A stretch of DNA of 64,000 nt, from positions 124,001 through 188,000 of the forward strand of contig JAOBSW010000306.1 of assembly GCA_026214975.1 (NCBI GenBank), written 5' to 3'. Shown here piece by piece: positions 21,881 through 32,240 of the stretch (its first letter is position 1; the number at the start of each line of letters is the position of its first letter). Position numbers and translations under genes: made by a program. This DNA is from Gentiana macrophylla (taxonomy: Eukaryota; Streptophyta; Magnoliopsida; Gentianales; Gentianaceae). Below the pieces are notes generated by a model. The model made no database searches. It worked only from the letters and a program-made list of their open reading frames with translations, and was not told the origin of the DNA.

Positions 21881-22271
21881 TTAGGAGTTGCACCCGTAGC
21901 TGATGATGATAATTAAATCAAATGCTCGCTTGATTAATTTGAGGAAATTATACGGGGAAGTAAATGTAATGATTAACTAATCCAAGTTAGTAGATCGGTG
22001 AGAAGAGGGGGAAAAATACCACGTTTTCCATATGTTCATTGTTGGTCAATGACCGCCTATATGTTGCTTCTTAATTAGGTTAGAATAGTTTATAGTTAAA
22101 GTTGCATTGTCTTTGTGGGATCGACTTTGACTCGCATTTACTATACTACGATGTACCTGGTATTTTTGCTAGTAATATCGACGTTAGTGACTTACACGCG
22201 ATCAGGGTGTAAACAAACAAGTAACTAAATAAGATGAATCATCATTAAAACTCAAATTTTATTTCCAACAT
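21881..22271. repeat. Rearranged junction: E-type LTR end fragment plus duplicated LTR tip
   Basis: Bases 21881-22205 resemble the 3' part of E's LTR in plus orientation (TTAGGAGTTGCACCCGTAGC matches 11454-11474 apart from one base; CTACGATGTACCTGG matches CTACGATAGACCTAG). Bases 22228-22271, on the minus strand, repeat the first ~44 bp of A's LTR (TGTTGGAAATAAAATTTGAG, then ATGATGATTCATC). A foreign LTR fragment is thus sandwiched between a short LTR tip and the full LTR. Confidence 0.6.
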
Positions 22272-23446
22272 GGCCACCTTAACAAGAAATAAAAGGAATA
22301 AGAAACACCGGTTCAAATCAACAACAATTTCCCAAAGCTTGAGTCACTTGAACTTGATACACGTGTCCTTCAAAATAGCTTCAAGACTCAACATTTATTG
22401 AACTTTATTCACAACATTATTGAACTTTATTGCATTTTGGAAACTTTTTGGATTTTTGGATTTTTGATCTTTTTTAAACTAAGCAACATACACCAATGGA
22501 CTTCGAACTTGATAAGATACCATCTCAACTTTGAGCCAATAATGTCATCCAACTCTTGCCTAACTTCAAATGTTGCCACCACACAATACTTTGAAACTTG
22601 CTAAACTTGAATGACATCAAGGGATTGTAGACCAAAATTAGGCTTAGGGTTGGATTATAATGAGGCTAATCACTATTGGCTAGATGGGGACAGGTGGAAA
22701 GGCTGAGATGGGGATAGGTGAAATTACGTTCGGGGAGGCCATTTGGCTATGGTCGAGTCAAAAGAAATGTCAGAACCGTCATCCCTATCTTCAATTCCAA
22801 ACACCTTCCTATTTCAACTTGAAAGGATATCAAACCTAAGTTCTAGTTGCTATGGAAACATGCTTGCATGATTGCATAATAGTTTGCATGTTAACAAAAG
22901 ATCGGATTATACGTACTCAAAGAATTCAAACTACAAACAAAGATTTGCGGTTAAAATGCACTTACGTGTCATCAAGGTTACACATTTTATTAAGTGCTTA
23001 ATCTATCAATTACAATTCATATCATTTCACAAAAGGTGGTTTGTTATGCTTTAAAATGCTCAAAAAATGATCAAGACTAAGTGCTTCTCAAACATTCAAT
23101 GACATTACCCGTTGTTGGACTAACTACGTTCCCACTCCCCACTTACGAACTTGCATTGTCTCCAATGTAAAGTGACTCATAAGAAAGTAGTTTGGGAAAC
23201 AAAAGGGAATCAAAACTAGTAAAAACAAGTACCGAGATGCTATAAAAGATAGGGTGGGTGGGCTTTAACATGAATGACAACCAATGAAATGACAAGCAAT
23301 CCCAAGTACTAGCAAAGTATCAACCAATATGTAGAGAGTAAAGGACCATTGGCCACACCGGTCCTCATAAAAGAGTAAAAATATTATACTTAACCTTTAT
23401 GGGCTGCCTCCCGGTAGCACTTTTGTTTAACATCGTTTCCCCGATG
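22272..23446 (-). other. 3' post-pol region of relict H
   Basis: No coding sequence is recognisable. Read on the minus strand it starts next to B with AATCCCATCGGGGAAACGATG, then GCTACCGGGAGGCAGCCC, a motif common after pol in plant gypsy elements. Further on is CATTG-GAGA-CAATG (plus 23154-23167) followed by TAAGTGGGGAGTGGG. The rest is AT-rich. Confidence 0.55.
23131..23167 (-). promoter_or_regulatory. Internal hairpin plus G-rich tract (relict H)
   Basis: Minus strand: CATTG, loop GAGA, CAATG, then about 9 bases and TAAGTGGGGAGTGGG. This is the same architecture as in F, G, E and C although the element is otherwise diverged. Confidence 0.5.
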
Positions 23447-23451
23447 GGATT
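23447..23451 (+). repeat. Target-site duplication of B, left
   Basis: GGATT, repeated exactly at 44072-44076 directly after the right LTR of B. Confidence 0.9.
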
Positions 23452-25183
23452 TGTTGGAAACAAAATTTATGTTTTGATGATGATTCATCGCTTAATCAAT
23501 TATTATTCTTAACCCCATTGATGAAGTGTCATAACTAGCTGTTATAGTGCAAAGCAAAAAGATGTCCAGATATTAATGTAAAGATTTTATAGAGTCTGAT
23601 ATTTGTATAGGTTAAATCTGACAAGCACTGTAATAGTTCTAGGCTGTGAACTGAGAAAATAAGAAACTGAGATTTAATTAAACTAAGACTCAATAGGAAA
23701 CTAAAAAACTGAGCACACCGACATGAAAACTGAAGAAGGTAAGTTCGCTGAGGGACACAGACTCAGTTGGCTTATCTAGAAGTTGAAGTACTGAGGGTCA
23801 CAGACTCAGTTATTGAAGACTGAAGAACTGAGGGTTCAATCTCTGTTATGAAGACTATGTCGAGACTGTAAAATTAGACTTCAGGCAAGATTGTGGTGAC
23901 CTGAACTGACTTTAAGGATCTTGTATGAAGACCTAAGAATCATAAGGACAATGAATTCTTAGATAATAATGAGTCATGGTGTACTCTGATTGGATCAATT
24001 ATAATCAGATGACAAACTGGAGTACTGATATTTGAAGAAGAGTAAAATCTCAGTTAATGCTCCAAGTCAGTCAAGAAACTGACAATTGACAAACTCAGTA
24101 TAAAACAGATAAGGATACTTAGTTTTATATGTCAGTCATCTGAGAAACTGATAGTACAGTCGAACGTTGTAAAGGAAGTAATCTTATTGGATGAAATACT
24201 GACACAGCAGAATGGTCAGAAATATAGCCGTTACAAGACTCAAGCAGGAGCAATGAACCTCTATAAATAGACTAGTTCTCTAATAACAAAAAAGAGAGAG
24301 AGAGCAGGAGGAATTAAAAAGTAATCTATCTAGTCAAGAAAGATTTAATTAAGGGGAAAGCCAATCTCAAAAGAAATCCTACTAAGTACTTAATTGCAAG
24401 ATCAAGAAATTTCTTCAAGTGACTAAGCACATTCAAGAAAAATCAAGATCTATCATTTGAATGATTACAGAGCTGTGCAAATCTTAATTATCCAGAAGAA
24501 AAGCTCAAATCACAATTGAATTATAGTTATTGATTCAAGTCTCAACTTTGATTTTATCAAAGGTTTAGACTGTGAAACACCAAGAAGGTGTGAAGGACAG
24601 TTGAGTGCAGTCAGGAAGACTGTGTTTGTGATGAGCTGGTGAAGAGGCAATTCTACCCTTCAAGGACCAGTGTTCAAACAATTGAAGAGCAGTTTTCCTA
24701 CCTGTTCTACAAGTGTTTAGATAGTGAAGCTAGGGATTAGTCAAGGACTATCAGTTTAGAACTTTTTGTAACCAGGCCATCTCACAGAAGTTCTAGTGGA
24801 GTTTTCCTCCACATCACAAGGGAAGAGAGGACGTACAGGATTACACCACCTGGAACCTCTATAATACTTGTCTTTTTATTTTATGCATTTACTTACTTCA
24901 TTACAGTTTTTATTATCTAGTCAACAAACTGTTTGTTATATTAAGGCTAAATTTATCTGCTGCCGGTTGACTCAGTTTTGATTAAGTTAGTTTGACTTAA
25001 ACTTAGCTTAGTCAGCTTAACTCCACACAAGTTGAGGGACAGGAACAAAAACTGAACTGAGCATCAGTTTGAGTTTCGGAGAAACTCAGTTCCTGGGATA
25101 CTTCTAGTTTATAGAAAGTTTTTGGTGACAAGATTATTCACCCCCCCTTCTAAACTTGTGTTAGCCTTTCCAAGGTACCAACA
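23452..25183 (+). repeat. 5' LTR of B
   Basis: It starts TGTTGGAAAC and ends GGTACCAACA (1732 bp). TATAAATAG lies near 24262, before a GA-rich stretch. Dense ACTGAG/CTCAGT words occur between 23640 and 24170. It differs from the 3' LTR by many changes, including the CAG-to-CGA type described in the findings. Confidence 0.92.
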
Positions 25184-25199
25184 ATTGGTAACGGAGCAG
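25184..25199 (+). promoter_or_regulatory. Primer-binding site of B
   Basis: ATTGGTAACGGAGCAG follows the LTR directly. It fits initiator tRNA-Met imperfectly (10 of 12) and differs from A's site by one base, so the deviation is a family trait. Confidence 0.55.
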
Positions 25200-25204
25200 T
25201 TCTT

Positions 25205-26560
25205 TCATTTGAAAGTGATCCAAAGATATCTTACAAACTAGTTGTTGAAGACCCCTTACTCTATTATGTGTAGAAGTACTTCAAGTAGATTTAAATTGAT
25301 ACATCTAGAAGCTGGCTGAACAACCCCCTGTCTGACTATTTGCAGAATGTTGTTTATGATATTCAGGATCAAGTGTTTGAAAGATTCAGCACTACAAGTT
25401 CTCACACAAATCCGGAACCTCATTTCAGTTATGATGAAGATATTAACTTTAACGCAAAAAAAGTTGAATCAAGAGGATTTCCATCTTTAAGTGATCTTTC
25501 AGAAGAAGCAGAAAAAGAATGGCTACGAGTAGCTGATTATATAGAAGAAAAGTTGACTGGAAACATTACTGAAGGACCATCCATTGCAAAGGCCAAAGAT
25601 GCTATACTACCCATGAGTTATGGAGGTGAAAGTGATGAGGAAATCATACTGCTAGGAGCAGCACAGGAAAATGCTAATGAAAAGGGAAAGCAAGTCTTAA
25701 TTAATGATGATTCATCAACATAAATTCTATCCATCAAAAATCAAGAGGTAATTGCATCTACTTCTCACGCAGCCATGAACAATCAGAAAAATGAAGATTT
25801 CAATAAATCCTTGGACATTCTCATAAAGGAAATAGGGGATATTCAAAAGAATTATGAGGAGGTCAAAAAGGAGAAAAAGTTATTGAAAACTGAAATTTTG
25901 AGATTAAATACTGAGATTAATTTAATCAAGACTAATAATGAAACCAGGGTAATTCGACCAACTGATGAACTAATAGAAGTAATAAACATCACAGAGTCAT
26001 CAGTTGATCCAATTCCCAGTGTTCAGTTCAAACCTGGAAAACCGTTTGGAGACAAATCTGGTTTAGGGTTTGTTAATCAGATTAATTCTAAGTTCAGGCC
26101 AAGTACAGTCGCATTAAAATTTGTGACTGGACAACATTCAAGAACTCAAAAAACTGATAAAATTATTAGAACTGACACAAACTCAGCACGGACCAATGTA
26201 TAAAATGGGAAAACTGAAAAATCAGTTGGTAAGATGCACCAAGCCAACAGATCTTACAGAAAAACTTAGAAGGCTGAAAAAGGCAGAACTGATCAGAGAT
26301 CAATAAGAAAATCTTCAAGCCATATCCATTCAGGAATGAAGATCATTCATGGAATGATAAATTTAGAGGGAAAGGAAGATTATTTCCCACTGAAGAAGAT
26401 TGGAATAAACCTTCACATCAGTTTCACAAACTTAACAAACCAAAAACTGACTTTACTCAGTCAAAATATCAAGAGAGGTATAAAAACAGAAATAAAATTA
26501 TATCATCAAAAACTAATCAGTTAGGACCCAAACAGATATGGGTACCAATAATTTCTAAAT
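25205..26560 (+). pseudogene. Gag-like ORF of B
   Basis: Two main open pieces are seen. The first (25340-25723) contains GFPSLSDLSEEAEKEWLRVA and an acidic patch GGESDEEIILLGAAQ. After a stop at 25721 the frame continues into the second (25775-26203), with a probable coiled coil (KSLDILIKEIGDIQKNYEEV, then KKLLKTEILRLNTEI) and FKPGKPFGDKSGLGF. A basic remnant leads to GPKQIWVP at about 26526-26550. The part before 25340 has stops and does not resemble A's N-terminus, so the two copies represent subfamilies. The C-terminal half aligns well with A. No capsid UBN2 motif or CCHC knuckle is visible. It probably packaged or bound element RNA, by analogy with Gag only. Confidence 0.62.
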
Positions 26561-26943
26561 TTGTATTGCAGGAAAATCTCGGTAACTGAAATCCCAAAAA
26601 CTGGATTTTGTTCACAACTGAGTTTTTGAATTCAGTATAAGGACAAGGCGGAGTGTATACAGCTGTGGATACACCTCATCTACTCTATTCACTGCAGTCT
26701 AGCTACAGACATCAAGAAAATACGTGGTCCTTCTCAATCTAAACCGTCCACATTTTCCACTCATCAACCTTTTCGCAATCTCAAAACATTTCTGACAAGA
26801 CGTTTTGAGTCCCACCCAATTCATAACTACCTTTCCTACAAATTATAAATAACCCAAAATTTTTCAGTATAATTCTTTACATTTAATTTTGAAGTTGCTT
26901 TCTCAATCTTCAAACTTTCAAATTCTCTATCTAATCCAGAAAA
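26561..26943 (+). promoter_or_regulatory. Spacer with TATA box upstream of ORF2 (B)
   Basis: TTGTATTGCAG (26561-26571), right after the gag end, fits a 3' splice site, as does the matching site in A. The following non-coding DNA shares blocks with A's spacer (AACCGTCCA, TTTTCCACTCA, AAGACGTTTTGAG, CCCACCCA). TATAAATA at 26845-26852 lies about 95 bp before the ORF2 ATG. Conservation of this non-coding stretch beside decayed coding sequence suggests a function in expression of ORF2. Confidence 0.5.
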
Positions 26944-26959
26944 ATGACTTTCACTCTTG

Positions 26960-26964
26960 TTGAA
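26960..26964 (+). repeat. Target-site duplication of G, left
   Basis: TTGAA, repeated at 38861-38865. Removing G and one copy restores the ORF2 reading frame across the site. Confidence 0.92.
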
Positions 26965-29149
26965 TGTTAAGGGTGATTTTATACTTTTTATAAGGATATA
27001 TTTTATGTCAATTTCCCCCATATCTGGATGTTTTCATAGAAATCGAGCTTTATAATTGAAATATTGAGCAAATGGTGTTTTTAATAGTTAAATTGCAAAA
27101 CGTAACGAATTATGTGCTTAAATTGTGATTTTATATTATTTTGGAATATCGTTACGCTTTGGTATGTTTTTCCTACATTGTAGATAAACATTGTTGATGG
27201 AAAAGATGATTTTTAAAAGTGATAAATGCTAGTGGAAGGGAATCAATCAGATTTATGGAAGAATAAAGGATAAAGATGAGAAAGTCAAGATTTTTGACGC
27301 GGCGAACTAGCGTCGGACTCTTGAACTAGCGTCGGCTTATTGGCGTCCATTATTCGGATTGGCGTCGTAGAAGGAGATTTTGATTGAGTTTGATGATTTT
27401 GAGCGAGCAGCGTCGATTTTGTATAGGACGTGCGTCCAATCCCAGCTCGGCCCGACTCGAATATGTTTTGCACTCTGGACTGGCGTCCACCCTCTTGGAC
27501 GGGCGTCCAGCCGCCGCATCAGCTAAACCGACTTTAGAATTCTATATAAGGCAGCGTATTTTCAACCCTAATGAGGAGATTTTTACACACAGCAGCCGCA
27601 TACCCTAGCAGCCGCACCATACACACTAAAAACATCCAGATATGTCAATTTCCCCCATATCTGGATGTTTTCATAGAAATCGAGCTTTATAATTGAAATA
27701 TTGAGCAAATGGTATTTTTAATAGTTAAATTGCAAAACGTAACGAATTATGTGCTTAAATTGTGATTTTATATTATTTTGGAATATCGTTACGCTTTGGT
27801 ATGTTTTTCCTACATTGTAGATAAACATTGTTGATGGAAAAGATGATTTTTAAAAGTGATAAATGCGAGTGGAAGGGAATCAATCAGATTTATGGAAGAA
27901 TAAAGGATAAAGATGAGAAAGTCAAGATTTGAACGACGCTGAACTAGCGTCCAGACTCTTGAACTAGCGTCCAGCCTGGACTGGCGTCCATTATTCCGGA
28001 CTGGCGTCCAGAAGGAGATTTTTGATTTGAGTTTGATGATTTTGAAGCGAGCGGCGTCGTTTTTATAGGGCGCGTCGTCCAATCCCGGCTCGGCCCGACT
28101 CGAATATGTTTTGCACTACTGGGTGGCGTCCACCCTCTTGGGCCGGGCGTCCGCCCCACGCAAGCTAAACCGACTTTAGAATTCTATATAAGGCAGCGTA
28201 TTTTCAACCCTAATGAGGAGATTTTTACACACAGCATCCGCATACCCTAGCAGCCGCACCATACACACTAAAAACATGAGTCTTCTTCTTTCAATTCTCT
28301 CTTGGAGATCAAGGATGATTGTGGGCTAAACAGTTCGCAGTAGGACAACAGGATGAAGCCAACAGAACACCATCACAACCAAGGGATTTTCGAGTAGCAA
28401 TTGTTTAGTGAGTTTGAATTTTAATTTCTTTATCAATTGAATAGATGTGAATGTTTGTTTTATTACATTGAGAAATCAATGAAACGTTTATCTGTTTTGA
28501 ATTTTAATGAGAATTGGATTCATATATAGAACCGTTCTTTTGATACGATTAGTAATAATTCAAGAGATTGTTTATTATTGATTGGGTAGGAGATTCGGAG
28601 ATGAACTCGTGATCATGTTCTTAAATTGTTAATTTTGTTTTACTTGAGAAAGAAAACGAAAGCTAAGTAAATTTGATTAAGGAAACTAGATCGAATTTAG
28701 GTTAGATCATACCAAGAAATATAACTCAATTCATGACTTGGTTGGGTGGTGGTTGTTTGGTGGATTCATGTCGTTCTACTGTCCTTTAAATTCATAAGAA
28801 AGTTCGTAACTTTTTGCATATTAGTTTAGATTCGTAGTTCGTTAGTTTATTCGATTTTAATTTCATTAGTTTAAGATTAGTTCAATTTGATCTACTTTTA
28901 TTTTTATCATCTTTAATTCTTTGTTTTGAGTTTTTTTGTTTATTAGGTTAGATAATCTTAATTAGGATTACATAGTTCTTAGATTTTAGTAGTTTTAAGT
29001 AGATTTTCGTGACATCCTCACCATCCATTAACTATATTAATTTCTGACACGTTCGACTCCCTTAGGACGACCCGTTAACACCCTATACTACGAACCTTAT
29101 ACTTGGGGTGTTTCGGTTTATAAATTGTAAAACTAGTTTTTACCGAACA
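26965..29149 (+). repeat. 5' LTR of G, with ~640-bp tandem duplication
   Basis: At 2185 bp it is about 645 bp longer than the 3' LTR. The segment 27005-27635 is repeated at 27642-28277, so two TATA boxes (TATATAAGG near 27543 and 28185) and two GC-rich dyad regions are present. The junction reads CATCCAGATAT (27633-27643), the reverse complement of ATATCTGGATG 13 bp downstream. Confidence 0.9.
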
Positions 29150-29155
29150 AGTTTT

Positions 29156-29173
29156 TGGCGCCGTTGCCGGGGA
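29156..29173 (+). promoter_or_regulatory. tRNA-Asp primer-binding site of G
   Basis: TGGCGCCGTTGCCGGGGA is the standard Athila primer site, complementary to the 3' end of plant tRNA-Asp. It lies six bases after the LTR end. Confidence 0.9.
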
Positions 29174-29761
29174 GTCGGTTACGGTTGTCGGATTCTTGTA
29201 GTGCAGTTTTTGTGTCGGCAGTATTTTGGCCATAACTTTCGGCTCGAGTGTCCGTTTGGCGCGCAGGACCCCAATTCGAAAAGCTCGTTCCGACGCCGAC
29301 GACATTTGCCGTTTTCGAGGTCAAAATCCACTGTTTTCCCCTCCATTTTGGCCCTAGAAGATTTCAACACGTTTTTTTTTACCGTCTTAGTGCCTTTTCT
29401 GTTTTAAATTTTTCGTAGGCAGGTTTCTTTTCTTGTTTCTATTTCTAGATCTTTTTCTAAATTTGAAAATAAAAAAATAAAAAATAAAACATAATAAAAT
29501 AATAAAAACCTTACGAGCAGCGTTCACCCATCTTGAGCGCGCGTGTCGCTTTAACTTGTCTTCTCGAGCAGCGTTCACTTCTGAATCCTTTACGAACTAG
29601 CGTCCACTTACTTTGAACGCTTGATTCGGTCTCAAAAAAATTTCACTTTTCAGTCTCTTCTCTCTCATCTCTCTTTCTAAACCTCTAAGCCTCCACTCAT
29701 CTCTACATTCCCCTCTCATCAACCCTAAGGTTGATTTCTTCCTGTTCTGCTTCTCTGGTTT
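29174..29761 (+). other. Untranslated leader of G
   Basis: No coding sequence. It has an A-rich stretch at 29461-29510, repeated GAGCAGCGTTCAC / CTAGCGTCCAC words related to the LTR dyad motif (29515-29605), and a TC-rich stretch (29640-29760) before gag. Confidence 0.55.
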
Positions 29762-31255
29762 ATGCAAACCAGGAGTAAGAAGGGAATTCTTATCTTTAAC
29801 CCCAAACCTGAGCGAGACATTGTCAGAAGAAGATTATTTCAAAGTTCTGACAAGATGAGCGAACACGGTTCTAGTGATGACGAACCGGAGAACCAAGGGA
29901 ATAATAACCAAGATCCCGCTCAATTAAACCAAATTCTGATGCAAATGTCGCAGAACCAACAATAGCAGCAAGCCTGGATAAACCAGCATATGCAACAACA
30001 ACCTCAGAATGTTCACGAGCAACTTGACCCAGGTAGCTGCGGTGCATTGTTGGCAACAAGACCCTTATCGCCATATCTTGATCAAGACTTCTTGGAAGGG
30101 CATAGACCAATTCGGCCTCGAGAGATGGGAGGCGCATTTTGATCTTATGAATGGAGTTGTGGGATGGTCCAAAATAGCTCATTCCATGGCAGCATTGCGA
30201 GAAGACCCACATGACTTCTTGTCTACTTTTGTGCAAATATGTGAAGCGAGTCACTACTGGCGTTCCTACGAAGTTGTTAAATTGAAACTTTCCCGTTTGC
30301 TTTGAGGGTGAAGCAAATCGATGGTTTAAGTCCTTACCCCATCACTCTCTTCATAAGCTGGGTGATGTTAAAAGAGCCTTTGCTCACGAAAGTCGTTTCT
30401 GGAGCGATAATGGACCGTAAATGAGATATAGCCACTTTCGAGCAATTAGAAGGAGAGAGTGTGGGAAAGGCATGGGAGAGGTTGAATTTGTTATTGAGGA
30501 AGTGCCCTAACCATGGATACACTCGACATGAACTTCTAGAATTATTCTATCAGGGTGTTACTCAACCCAATAGAGATTACTTAGATTCCACAGCTTATGG
30601 ATCGTTTTTAGGAGGAGGAGATGATCTTTGCTCTGAGGGGTGTGCGAAACAATAGCTAAGAATAACATGTGGGCTACTCAAAAGAAGACCCATGTTAGTG
30701 GAAGCAAAAAGTAGGCTGCTGAAAGTAACTCGGAGACAAAACTGCTAGTTGCTCAAATGGAAATAATGAACAAACAACTAGCCAACATGCAAATGAAGCA
30801 GCAAGAAGGGCCAGTAGATGTGAATTACTCGGGCATGCAGGGCGGGAATATGATGAATGAGGAAGTGCAGGCCATGGAGAACCAGGATCAACCTTTCAGA
30901 AGCTTCAGTCAAAATTCTGGTCAATCGAGTCAAACTCAAAACCGCAACTTTTCGGGAAACCCGCGAAATAGTTATTATACACCACTGGTGCATCCAATAA
31001 CCAAAGACCCCAAGGCAAGCTGGGCTCAAGCATAAAACCAACAGCCCACCTATGTCTCTCGAAGAAATTTGATGAGCTAGTAGACATGGTGAAAACACTA
31101 GCCACCGGTCAAAAAAGCGATGGAGAGGCAGATAGGTCGGATGGTGATCAGCAAAGTGAGCGAGACCTCGGGAAGACTACCTAGTTATCTGAGATAAAAA
31201 CCCTAAGGCGGATATCAATGCTTGCACTTTGCCATCACACCTCAGTGGGAGTATG
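29762..31255 (+). pseudogene. gag: Athila gag (element G)
   Basis: An open start MQTRSKKGILIFNPKPERDI (29762) is followed by a Gln/Asn-rich stretch broken by a stop at 29963. Further on, MGKAWERLNLLLRKCPNHGY and FYQGVTQPNRDYLDS (30461-30655) are the core of Athila Gag. MEIMNKQLANMQMKQQEGPV and a Gln/Ser/Asn-rich tail (30757-31035) follow. Several frame breaks lie between, for example around 30300-30460 and 30655-30757. No zinc knuckle is visible, in line with Athila Gag. The protein would form the particle shell. Confidence 0.78.
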
Positions 31256-31469
31256 GAGAGGAGGAGTTGAATGCGGTCACCCTCGAAGCGGTAAGGCAAT
31301 TTGGACCCGAAAGATGTCGGAAGCAGTAGCCCCTCCCGGCGCCATAAGTTCGGGAGGGGCAATCAGTTAAATGCCAAAGTAAGCAGCAGTGAGGAAGAAT
31401 TTGAATGATGATGATTCTTGAGGGGATAGTGATGAGGATCTTTGAGAAGAGAAGTCGAGTGGTGAACAC

Positions 31470-32240
31470 TTGACTAAAAAGAAAAGCGAGAAGTTTGTCG
31501 GTGGAAGGACAAGGAGGGCGAAGCCATTAAAGTCAAACTATAATCAATCATTCGGAAACCCTTCCTTATCCACCAAAGAAGAAAGAGAATATCACGAACT
31601 CGACAAGCAGTATGGCGGAGTGAGAAAGATGCTTAGAGAGACTATGGTGACTATGCCACTTCTTTGAGGTATTAAGCGAGATGCCTAAGTGCTCTAAGTA
31701 TCTTAAGGATGCTGTGGAAGTAAGAAGAAGCACAAGGGGTGGCGAGAAGAGGTGCTAAGAGAAGAATGTTCAGCGGTTTCTGAGCATTGCAATCAAGCGA
31801 GGTGACCCCGGACGACCTTCAATCTCTTGCATGATTGAAGGCCACACGTTCCACAATGTTTTATGCAATTCAGGGGCCTCTGTCAATGTGATGCCATTGA
31901 ACGTCTGCAAGAGTCTCGGGTTGGACAAAAGGCTAAGGGGCGTCCGTCTCTCTTGATTGGTGGACCGATCAAGCCGTTTAGCGGTGGTTGTGTTAACAGC
32001 GTCCTTATCCATGTTAAACATTTAGTTTTCCAAGCGGGCGTAGGTCATCTTGGATTACCCGATCGACAAGGAGATGCCCACGATTCTAGGCGGCCTTTCT
32101 TAAATACTTGGCCTCCACCATTGACTTCCAAATTGGCCAAATCACTCACGAGAGTAGAGAACACCTCCGTTACACTCGGCGAGAAAAATTTGCGGAAGCC
32201 TCGAGGCGGAGATTTCATTCATTGAAGCAATTTATGGAGG
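31470..32240 (+). pseudogene. pol: Athila protease region (element G)
   Basis: It starts with a Lys-rich approach (KKKSEKFVGGRTRRAKPLK), followed by FLSIAIKRGDPGRPSISCMI and the retropepsin active-site box, read LCNSGASVNVMPLN (31861-31902). The usual catalytic Asp is Asn here (AAT at 31867-31869). Flanking pieces (ILDYPIDKEMPTILG, about 32050-32090) are in shifted frames. The region ends at EISFIEAIYGGE, the point at which element F enters the window. Protease would cut the Gag-Pol precursor; this one should be inactive. Confidence 0.75.

Noticed and set aside
27337..28159. Arg/Trp-rich minus-strand ORFs in G's 5' LTR (27285-27519, 27810-28159)
   Set aside because: They are produced by the repeated GGCGTCCA motif of the LTR and its tandem duplication, not by a gene.
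29871..30254. 127-codon minus-strand ORF
   Set aside because: It lies antisense to Athila gag of element G and has no features of its own.
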